64,000 nucleotides of DNA from 66-474 sp051954935 (GTDB lineage: Bacteria > Pseudomonadota > Gammaproteobacteria > Xanthomonadales > Rhodanobacteraceae): the NCBI GenBank assembly GCA_051954935.1, contig JBQCHG010000034.1, positions 4,830-68,829 of the forward strand, written 5' to 3'. Shown here piece by piece: positions 1 to 9,115 of the stretch (positions are counted from its first letter, which is position 1; the number at the start of each line of letters is the position of its first letter). The translations under genes were made by a program, and so were the position numbers. The notes beneath the pieces are model-generated. The model saw only the letters and a program-made list of their open reading frames with translations. It was not told where the DNA came from and did no database searches.

Positions 1-1086
1 GAGCGGCTGGGATGCTGCTGCGGCTGCGGGATGCTCGACTCGTCCATGATGCTCTTCTCCGTACCCGTTGACGCGCAGTCCGCGCGCGTCCAATTCCAGT
101 TCGATCTCGCGGAAACCCTCGCGCGCGACGCGCAGGCGGAATTCGCGCAGACGCAGCGGATCGTTCGACAATGCGACTCCGACGTCGCCGCCGCCCGCAC
201 CGCAGGGTTTGTATGTCACGCCGCACGCCGCGGCGCACGCGGCGATCGCGCGATGCTCGAGGCTGAAGATGTCCACGCCGCTGGCTTCACCCAGTTTGCG
301 CAGGCCCTCCGCGTACAGTGCGATCGTTTCCAGCAATGCCGGGGTATTTCCGGCGTCGATCGCCATGGTCGCCGCCTCCGCGCTCAACCGCAGGTCGCGC
401 AGCAGCAGTCCATAACTGGCCGGGGAGCGCGCGCGCCACACGGCCATGCGCGCCAGCAGTTCCGCGGTCTGCGCCGGACGGCCAGACCATACGCAGCACC
501 AGTGCAATGACGATGGCCATTCCACGGGCGAGATGCGCGGCGCACTCGAGTGCAGGCGATAGGTGATCACGCCACCGCGCAGGCTTGCGGCTACATCCAC
601 GCCGCTACCGCGTCCGTCCTGGAACATGCGGTGCATCGCGATCAGACGTTGCGCTGGAGGCAGCTCGCATCCAAGGTGCGCGGCAATGGCAGCGGTAAGC
701 GCGACGGTGAGCGCGGCGCTTGAGCCGAGCCCGAGCTTCTGGCGCGTGTCGTCGAGGAAGAAGGGGCGCGTATCCGCCCTCGCCCGGAACGGCAAAGGCG
801 GGTTGCCCGCGCAGAGCATCTCGACCACGGTGGTGACCAGCCGCAAGCGCTCGGCATCCATGCCGTCCAGATCGTTCCAGCGCACACAGCCGTCCGGATC
901 CAGCTGCCAGTGCGCACCCACCACGCCGACTTCCGGCGCATCGATCCGGCATTCGTCGCCATCGCAATCCTCGAGCAGCACGCTCGCACGGCGGTCCACG
1001 GCCATCACCAGCGCCGGTGCGCCTTCCAGCACGGCATACTCGCCGACCAGGACCAATTTGCCGGGCGCACTCGCTTCGATACGCAT
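1..1086 (-). CDS. GHMP kinase of the mevalonate pathway, probably phosphomevalonate kinase (partial)
   Basis: The frame opens at an ATG at 1086 and is still open at base 1, so the C-terminus lies outside the window; 362 residues are visible. It begins MRIEASAPGKLVLVGEYAVL, has the GHMP ATP-binding loop LGLGSSAALTVAL near residue 120, and a C-terminal KPCGAGGGDV motif near residue 293. GHMP kinases phosphorylate small alcohols or phosphates with ATP. The GEYAVLEG start resembles phosphomevalonate kinases more than mevalonate kinases (usually GEHAVVYG). The start codon overlaps the stop of the upstream diphosphomevalonate decarboxylase gene (TGATG), which supports a role in making isopentenyl diphosphate. 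Which of the two kinases it is cannot be settled from sequence alone. Confidence 0.8.
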   Translation of the reverse strand, partial: MRIEASAPGKLVLVGEYAVLEGAPALVMAVDRRASVLLEDCDGDECRIDAPEVGVVGAHWQLDPDGCVRWNDLDGMDAERLRLVTTVVEMLCAGNPPLPFRARADTRPFFLDDTRQKLGLGSSAALTVALTAAIAAHLGCELPPAQRLIAMHRMFQDGRGSGVDVAASLRGGVITYRLHSSAPRISPVEWPSSLHWCCVWSGRPAQTAELLARMAVWRARSPASYGLLLRDLRLSAEAATMAIDAGNTPALLETIALYAEGLRKLGEASGVDIFSLEHRAIAACAAACGVTYKPCGAGGGDVGVALSNDPLRLREFRLRVAREGFREIELELDARGLRVNGYGEEHHGRVEHPAAAAASQPL

Positions 1087-2084
1087 CAGGCGATCTCCAT
1101 TTCGCTCTCCCGCAACAATCGCGCACCCTCACCCAGCCGGCTGCGCAGCACCGTGGCCACGCCCGGCACTTCCGCCAGCGCCTTGGCCACGCGCTCGGCA
1201 TCTTCCGGCACGCAGATCGCTTTCACCTGCGGTCCGGCGTCGATGGTGAAGAACACCCGCACACTGTCGCGCTCGCGCAAGGCGCGGATGCGATGCATGC
1301 ATTCCAGCGTCGCCGCGTTCCAGTACATCAGCGCCGGACGGCTGGACATCATCACCGCATGCATCTTCAGGCAATTGTGTTCGCTGACCGCGGCGAGCGC
1401 CGCGAAGTCGTGAGCCAGCACCGCAGCCTGGGCGATCGCCAGATCAGCGTCCGCGTTCCCCACCCACTCGTTGTAGAACGGCGAGGTGCGCCGGCTGATC
1501 TCCATGCCGGCGCGCGAACCGATCGGCTTGGCGCTGCGCGAGGTCACGGCGATCACGACGTCCAGCGGCCAATCCTTGCCGGGCAGCAGTGTGCGCGGGG
1601 TGGCGTCCAGACCGGAACCGCTCCGTTGCGTGGTCAGCAATACGTAGCCGCCGAATAAGGAGCGCGCGGCGGAACCGGAACCGCGCCGCGCCAGGCTCGA
1701 GAGGATGCGGCGATCCAGGTGCAGGTCCAGGGCCGCGCTCGCGGCCAATACCAGCGCCGCGAAACCGGACGCGGAGGACGCCAGCCCGGCAGAAGTCGGA
1801 AAGTTGTTGCGGGTCTCGATGCGTGCGCGCTTCTCCACGCCTGCGAGCGCACGCAGGGAATCCAGACAGGCCGTTACTCGCGCGGCTGCGGCGGGAGCCG
1901 GCGCACCGTTCAGGCGCAATTCGTCGCGCTTCAGCGATGCATCGAATTCCACCCGCGTGCGTGTCCACAGCGAGTCCAAGGTGACGGAAAGCGAGCCGGT
2001 CGCCGGCAAATTCAACGCCGTGTCGCGTTTGCCCCAATACTTGATCAAAGCGATGTTCGGCTGCGCCTGGGCAATCCCTGCCAT
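1086..2084 (-). CDS. mvaD: diphosphomevalonate decarboxylase
   Basis: A 332-residue protein that converts 5-diphosphomevalonate to isopentenyl diphosphate with ATP, the last step of the classical mevalonate pathway. Family hallmarks are clear: AQPNIALIKYWGKRD at the N-terminus, TSAGLASSASGFAAL for the phosphate-binding loop, RRGSGSAARSLFGGYV, and TIDAGPQVK near the C-terminus. The frame extends further upstream, but the ATG at 2084 is chosen because the conserved domain starts there and AAGGAG lies about 11 nt upstream. It sits 109 nt downstream of hpnA in a same-strand array with squalene and hopene genes and is coupled to the GHMP kinase that follows. This enzyme is diagnostic for a mevalonate route. 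Confidence 0.95.
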   Translation of the reverse strand: MAGIAQAQPNIALIKYWGKRDTALNLPATGSLSVTLDSLWTRTRVEFDASLKRDELRLNGAPAPAAAARVTACLDSLRALAGVEKRARIETRNNFPTSAGLASSASGFAALVLAASAALDLHLDRRILSSLARRGSGSAARSLFGGYVLLTTQRSGSGLDATPRTLLPGKDWPLDVVIAVTSRSAKPIGSRAGMEISRRTSPFYNEWVGNADADLAIAQAAVLAHDFAALAAVSEHNCLKMHAVMMSSRPALMYWNAATLECMHRIRALRERDSVRVFFTIDAGPQVKAICVPEDAERVAKALAEVPGVATVLRSRLGEGARLLRESEMEIA

Positions 2085-2193
2085 GGCTACGACAACTCCT
2101 TGAGTTAGCCGAATCAGCATACGGCGGCGGTGTAGGCGGGCTGTGAAATGCGTGGCTGTCGCGCGCGTACCTGATGAACCCGCGCGAAATGCG

Positions 2194-3195
2194 TCACGTG
2201 TACCCGTGCGCATCGAACCAATGCACGGCATCCTCCAGCGCCGCCTGCGCCGGCCGCGGCTGATAGCCGAGCTCGCGGGTCGCGCGTGCATGCGAGAAAA
2301 ACATCCGCTTACGTGACAATTCCACGCCGGCCACCGTGACCAGCGGCTCGCGGCCGCTGACACGTGCCCAGGCTTCGGCAGCCCAGGCGATCGGCAGGAC
2401 CGCATCCGGCGGCAATCGCCAGCGCGGCGGATGATGTCCGCTGATCTTCGCCACGCGGGTGAGGATTTCGCGCAAGCTCAGGTTTTCGCCCCCCAACACA
2501 TACCCCCGCCCACGTTCGCCATGCTGGTAGGCCAACCAGTGGCCGGCCGCGACATCGTCCACGTGCACGATGTCCAGGCCCGTATCCACGTAGGCCGGCA
2601 TGCGTCCGCGCGCGGCATCGAGGATCAGGCGTCCGGTGGGTGTCGGCTTGATGTCGCGCGGCCCGACCGGAGCGGCGGGGTTCACGATCACCACGTCCAG
2701 GTTCTTGCCCTTCGCCAGCGCCCGGACCTTGCGCTCGGCAAGGAACTTGGACCGCTTGTAATGGCCGATCATGTCGTCGAACGACACCGGCGTCTTCTCG
2801 TCGGCCGGCGATCCGTCCTTGCTGGTGCCGAGCGTGGCCACGCTGCTGGTGTAGACGATGCGAGGCACGCCCGCGCGTGCCGCGGCCACCAGGAGGTTGC
2901 GGCTGCCGCGCACGTTGGTCGCATAGATTTCAGAGGGATGCCGCACCCACATCCGGTAGTCGGCGGCGACATGGAACACGCCGCGACAGCCCTGCACCGC
3001 GGGGACCAGCGTTTCCGGCGCGCACAGGTCGCCCACCACGGTTTCGACGTCCAGCCCGCGCAGGTTGTCGAGGCGACTGGTCGCGCGCACCAGCGCTCGC
3101 ACGCGCTGCCCCGCCTCCAACAGCCTGCGCACCACTGCCGAACCGACGAAGCCCGTCGCCCCGGTCACCAGCATCAGCTCGCCACTGGCACTCAT
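2194..3195 (-). CDS. hpnA: hopanoid-associated sugar epimerase/reductase HpnA
   Basis: A 333-residue extended short-chain dehydrogenase. It has the NAD(P)-binding glycine motif GATGFVGS near residues 11-18, the catalytic Tyr-x3-Lys in YKRSK, and the late signature DIVHVDDVAAGHWLA. HpnA proteins resemble dihydroflavonol reductases and occur in hopanoid clusters, where they are thought to act on the sugar-like side chain; the exact reaction is not firmly established. The ATG at 3195 overlaps the stop of hpnG by 4 nt (ATGA), so the two are probably translationally coupled. The frame continues upstream over hpnG, but that extension has no family similarity. Context beside hpnG and squalene-hopene cyclase supports the name. 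Confidence 0.9.
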   Translation of the reverse strand: MSASGELMLVTGATGFVGSAVVRRLLEAGQRVRALVRATSRLDNLRGLDVETVVGDLCAPETLVPAVQGCRGVFHVAADYRMWVRHPSEIYATNVRGSRNLLVAAARAGVPRIVYTSSVATLGTSKDGSPADEKTPVSFDDMIGHYKRSKFLAERKVRALAKGKNLDVVIVNPAAPVGPRDIKPTPTGRLILDAARGRMPAYVDTGLDIVHVDDVAAGHWLAYQHGERGRGYVLGGENLSLREILTRVAKISGHHPPRWRLPPDAVLPIAWAAEAWARVSGREPLVTVAGVELSRKRMFFSHARATRELGYQPRPAQAALEDAVHWFDAHGYT

Positions 3196-3905
3196 GATTG
3201 CGCGCACCGCGGCAACACGCGTGCCGCGCGCCACAGGCTGCCGCGTGCCGCAGCCATGTCCTTGCGCAACCCGTTGAGATCGCGCCAGGCGCGCGGGCCT
3301 GCGCGCAGCACCCCCGGCATGGCGCGCCAGCGCACGCCGCCGTTGGAATCCAGCAGATGCAGCATCATGTCCGGGATCTCGCGCGAAACCGGATCGCAGA
3401 TCGCCTTGACCGCCACGAACGGCACGCCCGCGCGCCGCGCGATCGTCGCCACGCCTGCGCTTTCCATGTCCACCGCCAACATGCCGCGCCCGGCCAGCGC
3501 GCGCTTGGCTTCCACCGAAGTCACCGGCACGCGGCTGCAAAAAAGCGTGTCGCGTTCGCGTGCGCGTACGCCCAGCACCTGCTGCACCCGCGCGCGCAAC
3601 GCCCGGTCGGTGATCCACTCTTCACCGTCCGAGATCACGCGTTCGGGCAGCAGCAAGTCGCCGGGAACCAGATCGTTCGCAAGCCCGCCAGCCACACCCC
3701 AGCTCAGCAGCGCCCGCGCTCCACGTTCGACGAGCTTTCGCGCCGCATCGGCCGCGCGCTCGAAGCCCAATCCCGCGATGGCCAACATGCCCCAGTCGAA
3801 GACTTCGAAGTCGCCGGCATGGGGATGTTCCATGCCGAAGCTGTCCGCTTCGCCGGGCAGCGCAACGACCACCCCAAGCTCAGCGTTGTGCGCCCGCGCG
3901 GACAT
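3192..3905 (-). CDS. hpnG: hopanoid-associated nucleoside phosphorylase HpnG
   Basis: A 237-residue protein of the purine nucleoside phosphorylase/MTAN fold. Visible motifs include SWGVAGGLAN, where the phosphate or substrate loop is expected, and VDMESAGVATIARRAGVPF, which contains the MES signature of the family. HpnG removes adenine from adenosylhopane to give ribosylhopane, the branch leading to C35 bacteriohopanepolyols. That reaction needs adenosylhopane made by the radical SAM enzyme HpnH, which is not in this window. The start overlaps the end of the cyclase gene by 26 nt and the stop overlaps hpnA by 4 nt, so the genes are tightly coupled. Confidence 0.9.
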   Translation of the reverse strand: MSARAHNAELGVVVALPGEADSFGMEHPHAGDFEVFDWGMLAIAGLGFERAADAARKLVERGARALLSWGVAGGLANDLVPGDLLLPERVISDGEEWITDRALRARVQQVLGVRARERDTLFCSRVPVTSVEAKRALAGRGMLAVDMESAGVATIARRAGVPFVAVKAICDPVSREIPDMMLHLLDSNGGVRWRAMPGVLRAGPRAWRDLNGLRKDMAAARGSLWRAARVLPRCAQS

Positions 3906-5823
3906 TGCGGTATCGCGCCAGTGCCCAATACGGGAAATACAAGCTGTAGCCGTGGTACTTGAGATAGAACACGCGCGGAAAGCCCGGTGCGTTGAAGGCC
4001 GGATCGGACCAGCATCCGTCGCGCTGGTTGCGCAGCAACCAGCTCACGCCGCGCGCCACCGCCACGCTGTCGCCCTCGCCCGCCGACATCAGGCCGAGCA
4101 AGGCCCACGCGGTTTGCGCGGCGCTACTGCGGTTGTCCCGACCGGCCAAGGCCGGATCGAAATAGCTGTCGTTGGTTTCGCCCCAGCCGCCGTCTTCGCG
4201 CTGGCACGATTTCAGCCACGCCGCCGCGCGACGGACCTCCGTCGCTTCGGTGTCCACACCCAGCGCCGCAAGCGCAGTCAGCACCGACCAGGTGCCGTAA
4301 ATGTAATTTGTGCCCCAGCGCCCGAACCATGCGCCGTCTTCCGTTTGCTCGTCGCGCAGGAAGCGCAGCACGCGTTCGCGTGCCCGCGCATCATGCGAGC
4401 GCTGCAAGCGCGCCAACAGGGTGAGGACGCGCGCACTGACGTCGGCGGTCGGGGGATCCAGCAACGCGCCATGATCGGCGAAGGGAATCTGGTTCAACCA
4501 GAGGTGGTCGTTGTCGGCATCGAAGGAAGCGAACCCGCCGTTGCGCGATTGCATGCCGACCAGCCAGTCGACCGCGCGCTCGATGCAGTCGGCGTAACGC
4601 TCGCGATCGAAGCGATGCATCGCCCATGCGCAAACCGCGGTGTCGTCGAGATCGGGATACACGTCGTTGCGGAACTGGAAAGCCCAGCCGCCTCCGCGCA
4701 GGCCCGGATGCCCTTCGCGCCAGTCCCCCGCTTCGTCGCGCAGCTGACGCTGGCGCAGCCATTCCAGGCCACGCACCAGCGCGGGCAGGCGCGCGCCGCG
4801 CAGATCCTCCTGCAAGGCCAGGCAGGTAAGCCCCGTGTCCCACACCGGGGAGGTGCAGGGTTGGCAGTACGCCTCCTGCCCGTGCATCACCAGCAAGTCG
4901 CGCAAGGCCTTGCGCGCGTCGCGGCAATACGGATGGTCCGGCGCGAAGCCGAGCAACGGCAGCGCTTCGGCGGCATTCACCATCGCCGGGAATATCGCGC
5001 CGATTCCGTACTCGCCGTTCAGGCGCGGAACGATCCATTGCTTCGCGCGCTCCAGCGCCCGGACCCTAAGGCGTTTTGGCATGCGCGGTTCGACCGCACG
5101 GCCGAGGCGATCGAGCAACAGGAACAGGCGCGCCAGGAACGACTTCGGCGGCGGGAAATAGTGCCGTTCCTCCTCCGGCGGGGTGGCGAACAATTCGCGG
5201 ACATCCACCTTGCGCGGATTCTTCGCGCGCGCCTTCAGGCTGCAGAGCACCGCCAGCGGCGTGACCACCGTGCGCGACCAGTACGAAACCTTGCTGATAT
5301 GGAAGGGAAACCAGCGCGGCAACAGGATCAGTTCCACCGGAACCCACGGTACGCCGCGCCAGGGTAGTTGTTCGAACAGCGCCAGCGTGATGCGCGTGAA
5401 CACGTTCGAGCGCGCAGCACCGCCGTGCTTCAGGATCGCCTCGCGCGCGCGTTCCATGTGCGGTGCTTGCGGATCGTCGCCGATCAGCTTCAGCGCGTAG
5501 TACACCTTGACGCTGCAACTGACATCGATTGCGCCGGCTTCGTAGAGTGGCCAACCGCCCTCCGCGTTCTGGCGCGCGCGCAGATAATTCGCGATGCGCT
5601 GCTCCAGCAGCGGTTCGCTCTCGCCGAAGAAGTGCAGCATCAGCACGTATTCGGCCGGAATGGTGCAGTCGGCCTCCAGCTCGTGGCACCAGCAACCATC
5701 CGGCTGCTGCAAACCGAGGATGGTCTGGCGCGCGCGCCCGATTGCCGCCTCCAGCGGATCGGCGGCGACCGCGCCGTCGCCGGAGCTGACCAGGCGCACC
5801 ACGTTTGAACGCGCGGTATTCAT
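3880..5823 (-). CDS. shc: squalene-hopene cyclase
   Basis: A 647-residue terpene cyclase that folds squalene into hopene/hopanol at the membrane surface. The protonating acidic motif is present as DLDDTA (DXDD type) near residue 390. Repeated QW-type motifs are spread through the protein, for example QQPDGCW, QNAEGGW, QSRNGGF, QTEDGAW and QREDGGW, as expected for the two alpha-barrel domains. Length matches bacterial cyclases. The start lies 1 nt after the squalene synthase stop (TGA A ATG), and the 3' end overlaps hpnG, which places it in the middle of the hopanoid operon. Confidence is very high. Confidence 0.98.
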   Translation of the reverse strand: MNTARSNVVRLVSSGDGAVAADPLEAAIGRARQTILGLQQPDGCWCHELEADCTIPAEYVLMLHFFGESEPLLEQRIANYLRARQNAEGGWPLYEAGAIDVSCSVKVYYALKLIGDDPQAPHMERAREAILKHGGAARSNVFTRITLALFEQLPWRGVPWVPVELILLPRWFPFHISKVSYWSRTVVTPLAVLCSLKARAKNPRKVDVRELFATPPEEERHYFPPPKSFLARLFLLLDRLGRAVEPRMPKRLRVRALERAKQWIVPRLNGEYGIGAIFPAMVNAAEALPLLGFAPDHPYCRDARKALRDLLVMHGQEAYCQPCTSPVWDTGLTCLALQEDLRGARLPALVRGLEWLRQRQLRDEAGDWREGHPGLRGGGWAFQFRNDVYPDLDDTAVCAWAMHRFDRERYADCIERAVDWLVGMQSRNGGFASFDADNDHLWLNQIPFADHGALLDPPTADVSARVLTLLARLQRSHDARARERVLRFLRDEQTEDGAWFGRWGTNYIYGTWSVLTALAALGVDTEATEVRRAAAWLKSCQREDGGWGETNDSYFDPALAGRDNRSSAAQTAWALLGLMSAGEGDSVAVARGVSWLLRNQRDGCWSDPAFNAPGFPRVFYLKYHGYSLYFPYWALARYRNVRAGAQR

Positions 5824-5824
5824 T

Positions 5825-6892
5825 TCAATTCACCGCCACGCGCGGCGGCGACCAGGGTTCACCGGGCTGCATCGGCAGGTCGCGGCCGAGCCGCATGAAC
5901 CAGCGACGCAACACTTGGTCGTAGCCTGCGAACAGGTGGGTCACGATCAGCGTATTGGTCACCACGCGATGCGACACCTTCACCTCGCTGCCGCAGGTGA
6001 AGCCCGGGCGCTGGTGGATCAGTTGCAGCGTCTGCACCGCCAGCCCCAGCGCCAACAGGCAGAAACGGCGGATGCCGGTTTCCTGCTCCGGGATCAGCAG
6101 TGTGTACTCGAAGCCGTTGCGCAGATGACCATGGGCGATGCTGATCAGGCGCGCGTAGGCAGCACCGAAGCCGGGATGGTATTGCCCGCTGTCCACCCGG
6201 TGCAGCTCCACGCCCGCGCGCTGGAAAAGGTTTTGCGGCAGCCAGCACACTCCGCGGTCGTGGTCTTCCCAGAAATCCTTCAGGATGTTGACCATCTGCA
6301 ATCCCTGCCCGAACGAGACGCCGAGCGTGCGCATGCGTTGGCCATGCACGGCGATCGCAGGCGAGTAGTCGCAGAACAGCTCGGTAAGCGTTTCGCCGAC
6401 CACGCCGGCGACGTAGTAGCAGTACTGGTCCAGTGCGCGCTGGTCGCGCAGGCCTGCGGTGCTGGCGGCGCGCTCGTAACGCGGCATGCCTTCGCACATG
6501 ATCCGGACGCAGCGCTCGAGTGCCGCACGCTGCGCGGTGTTGAAGCCACGCGTGATTTCCAGCACCGCGCCGCTGTTGCGCACCAGGTCCTGCTCGGCCT
6601 CCAGCGCATCCTTGACCAGCAAGGGCGCGAGCTCCAAGGCAAAGCGTTCGGCATCACCGTGACCGCCGACAACGTCCACGAAGAACTCGTGGAAATACTG
6701 CTTCTGCGCGACACTCAAGGAAGACTCGTCCTCGATGGTGTCGGCGATGCGGCACAGCAGATAGAAATTGGTCACCACGCGCCGAAGGGCGCGCGGCAAT
6801 TGCGGGATGGTCAACGCGAAGGTTCTGGAAACACGCGGCAGAATTTCGTCCTGATAGCTCGCGCGCCCGCTGGCGTGGGCGTACCGATGCAT
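5825..6892 (-). CDS. squalene synthase, single-enzyme (eukaryote-like) type
   Basis: A 355-residue trans-isoprenyl diphosphate synthase that would condense two farnesyl diphosphates to squalene. The two aspartate-rich sites appear as RIADTIEDE near residue 66 and NILKDFWEDHDRG near residue 200, the second followed by VCWLP. Its length and motif spacing are closer to eukaryotic ERG9-type squalene synthases than to the shorter HpnC and HpnD proteins, which work with HpnE. Phytoene synthase is an alternative, but the adjacent cyclase gene argues for squalene. The start at 6892 is chosen over an ATG at 6970 because AAGGAG sits 7 nt upstream. It is the first gene of the hopanoid operon. Confidence 0.92.
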   Translation of the reverse strand: MHRYAHASGRASYQDEILPRVSRTFALTIPQLPRALRRVVTNFYLLCRIADTIEDESSLSVAQKQYFHEFFVDVVGGHGDAERFALELAPLLVKDALEAEQDLVRNSGAVLEITRGFNTAQRAALERCVRIMCEGMPRYERAASTAGLRDQRALDQYCYYVAGVVGETLTELFCDYSPAIAVHGQRMRTLGVSFGQGLQMVNILKDFWEDHDRGVCWLPQNLFQRAGVELHRVDSGQYHPGFGAAYARLISIAHGHLRNGFEYTLLIPEQETGIRRFCLLALGLAVQTLQLIHQRPGFTCGSEVKVSHRVVTNTLIVTHLFAGYDQVLRRWFMRLGRDLPMQPGEPWSPPRVAVN

Positions 6893-6923
6893 GCGTTCAC
6901 TCCTTGATCGCAGCCGACTCGAA

Positions 6924-6952
6924 TATATAGCAAAATGTCTGAACGACGCCAA
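6924..6952 (-). promoter_or_regulatory. sigma-70-like promoter of the hopanoid operon
   Basis: TTGGCG and TATATA are separated by exactly 17 nt, ending 31 nt upstream of the squalene synthase ATG. The stretch is AT-rich in an otherwise GC-rich region. It probably drives the whole minus-strand array. This is a pattern match only. Confidence 0.55.
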
Positions 6953-7118
6953 TTCTTCGAGCGGCCGCAAAGCTGCTGCGCTCGCGACGCTTTACGACCC
7001 GCTCCGCGACGTGCGCCGGTTTTCCTTCTGCATCCGGAGTTGACGGAACCGGGTGTTAGGATGTTTGCGGCCGGCGGCATGGCCTCAATGGACTGACTTG
7101 CGATGAAAGGAATTCGCC

Positions 7119-8027
7119 GTGACGCTAAGCGTTCTGGCCTGCGAACCCGGGTTTGAAAGCCGGCTCGACGATTACCGCGCCCGCATCGAGCGCCTGCTCG
7201 ACTCGCACCTCCCACCCGCCGACACGGACCCGCGTTCACTGCACGGCGCGATGCGCTACGCCACGCTCGGCGGCGGCAAGCGCATGCGGCCACTGCTGTG
7301 TTACGCGACCGCCGAGGCCCTTGCGCTTTCACCGGAGGCGGTTGACGAAGCCGCCTGCGCGGTCGAGCTGATCCATGCGTTTTCGCTGATCCACGACGAC
7401 CTCCCGGCGATGGACGATGATGCGCTGCGGCGCGGCCAGCCGACCGTGCACAAGGCATTCGGCGTGGCGACCGCGATACTCGCCGGCGATGCGCTGCAGA
7501 CCCTCGCCTTCCAGGTGCTCGCGCATGCAGGCGGTCCTGCCGCCGCCCGCGCTGCGATGTTGCGCGAATTGACCGAAGCGGCCGGTTCGCTCGGCATGAC
7601 CGGCGGCCAGGCGATGGACCTGGAAGCGGAAGGCAAGCGGCTGGATCTCGCACGTCTTGAAGAACTGCATCGGCGCAAGACCGGCTGTCTTATCCATGCC
7701 TGCGTGATGATGGTTTGCGCGGCCCAGGTGCAGGCGGACGAACGCACTCATGCCGCGCTCGATGCCTTCGCGACCCATGTCGGCCTGGCCTTCCAGATCC
7801 GCGACGACCTGCTGGATGTCACCGGCGATGAAGCCGTGGTCGGAAAGACACACGGCTCGGACGCCGCGCACCACAAGTCCACCTTCCCTGCCCTGCTCGG
7901 GGTGCGCGCGGCCGAACAACGCTGCGAAGCGGTGTACGCGGAAGCGCTGCGCGCACTGGAGCCGCTCGGCGATGCGGCGCAGCCGCTGCGCTGGATGGCC
8001 GATCATCTCGCGCACCGCGATCGGTGA
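7119..8027 (+). CDS. ispA: farnesyl diphosphate synthase (short-chain polyprenyl synthase)
   Basis: A 302-residue class I polyprenyl synthase. The first aspartate-rich motif is HDDLPAMDDD near residue 89 with the following RRGQPTVHK; the second is QIRDDLLDVTGD near residue 226. GGGKRMRP lies upstream as expected for IspA. It condenses isopentenyl and dimethylallyl diphosphates to farnesyl diphosphate, the substrate of the squalene synthase encoded divergently. Translation likely begins at GTG 7119, preceded by AAAGGA at a suitable distance. The stop codon overlaps the GTG of the next gene (GTGA). Confidence 0.93.
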   Translation: MTLSVLACEPGFESRLDDYRARIERLLDSHLPPADTDPRSLHGAMRYATLGGGKRMRPLLCYATAEALALSPEAVDEAACAVELIHAFSLIHDDLPAMDDDALRRGQPTVHKAFGVATAILAGDALQTLAFQVLAHAGGPAAARAAMLRELTEAAGSLGMTGGQAMDLEAEGKRLDLARLEELHRRKTGCLIHACVMMVCAAQVQADERTHAALDAFATHVGLAFQIRDDLLDVTGDEAVVGKTHGSDAAHHKSTFPALLGVRAAEQRCEAVYAEALRALEPLGDAAQPLRWMADHLAHRDR

Positions 8028-9115
8028 GTGATGTCATGGGAAGGAAGATTCTCTTCGCGGTGCACGACTGGGGCCTCGGCCACGCCACTCGCAGTCTCCT
8101 GCTGATCCGCGCATTGCTGGAGCGCGGCGATGCGGTGGACGTGCTGATGGCACCCGGCCCCGGCATGGACCTCCTGAAATCCGAAGTCGGCGGCGAGTGC
8201 GGGTTCATCGCCGAGCGTGACATTCCCAAGCCGTTCAGCCGCTGGCCGGCGTTGTTCTATCTGCGTATGAGCCTGGACATGCCGCGCGTGCTCGCACTGT
8301 TCCGGGCCGAGCATCGCCTGACCGAAAAGCTGGTCGCACAACGTGGCTACGAGTGCATCGTCTCCGATAGCCGCTTCGGCGTGTGGTCGCGCGAGGCGCC
8401 GAGCTATTGCATCCTGCATTCGCTGCGGCAACTGATCCCGGGTCGTCCGCGTTGGCTGGAAAAGCAGGTCGAGAACTCGCAACGCAAGTTGCTGCGCGGC
8501 TTCGTCAAGGTGCTGGTGCCGGACGCGTTCGCGGATGGCGGCATCTCCGGGGAACTCGGGCACGATCCCGCGATCGACTGGGGCGAAGGGCGCCTGGTGT
8601 ACATCGGCCCGCTCTCGGGCGTGCGCCGCGTGTACACCGCCGAAGACATCGATTTCTTCTTTTCGGTTTCCGGCGTGGAGCCGCACCAGTCCATGCTCGG
8701 TCGCTGCGTGCTGGATGCGCTGCCGCACCTTCCCGGCCGCGTCGTGGTGACGCTGGGCAAACCTTCGCGCGCCGGTGAAAAACGCCGCATCGGCAACGCC
8801 GAGGTGTACGGCTATCTGGATCGTCGCGCGCAGGCGGAGATGCTCAACCGCGCGCGCGTGATCGTCACGCGCTCGGGTTACACGACGCTGATGGAATTGG
8901 CGGAGTTGGGCAAGCGCGCGCTCTTCGTGCCCACGCCGGGCCAGAGCGAACAGGAGTACCTGGCGCGCTTCCATCGCGCGCACGGACGCGTGTGGGCCAC
9001 CACGCAGCGCGCGCTCGACATCCCTAATGATGTGCAGCACGCACAGCGCGCGTCCGGCATGCCGCGCATCAGCAGCGCGAAGTCCGCGAACAACTTCCTT
9101 GCCGCAATCGCCTAA
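8024..9115 (+). CDS. MurG-like glycosyltransferase (GT28/GT-B fold)
   Basis: A 363-residue protein beginning with ILFAVHDWGLGHATRSL, a glycine-histidine loop typical of the N-terminal half of GT-B enzymes such as MurG. The C-terminal half has VIVTRSGYTTLMELAELGKR followed by PTPGQSEQEYLA, the nucleotide-sugar site pattern of this family. It probably transfers a sugar to a lipid or polyprenol at the inner face of the membrane; donor and acceptor cannot be read from sequence. The GTG at 8024 overlaps the ispA stop (GTGA); an ATG at 8036 is an alternative start. It is coexpressed with farnesyl diphosphate synthase and flanks hopanoid genes, so a glycosylated isoprenoid or hopanoid is a reasonable guess. 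Confidence 0.75.
   Translation: MSDVMGRKILFAVHDWGLGHATRSLLLIRALLERGDAVDVLMAPGPGMDLLKSEVGGECGFIAERDIPKPFSRWPALFYLRMSLDMPRVLALFRAEHRLTEKLVAQRGYECIVSDSRFGVWSREAPSYCILHSLRQLIPGRPRWLEKQVENSQRKLLRGFVKVLVPDAFADGGISGELGHDPAIDWGEGRLVYIGPLSGVRRVYTAEDIDFFFSVSGVEPHQSMLGRCVLDALPHLPGRVVVTLGKPSRAGEKRRIGNAEVYGYLDRRAQAEMLNRARVIVTRSGYTTLMELAELGKRALFVPTPGQSEQEYLARFHRAHGRVWATTQRALDIPNDVQHAQRASGMPRISSAKSANNFLAAIA

Noticed and set aside
2431..5367. A 978-codon open frame on the plus strand opposite hpnA, hpnG and shc
   Set aside because: It is antisense to three well-supported genes, has no domain similarity and a shadow-type Arg/His/Ala-rich composition typical of high-GC DNA.
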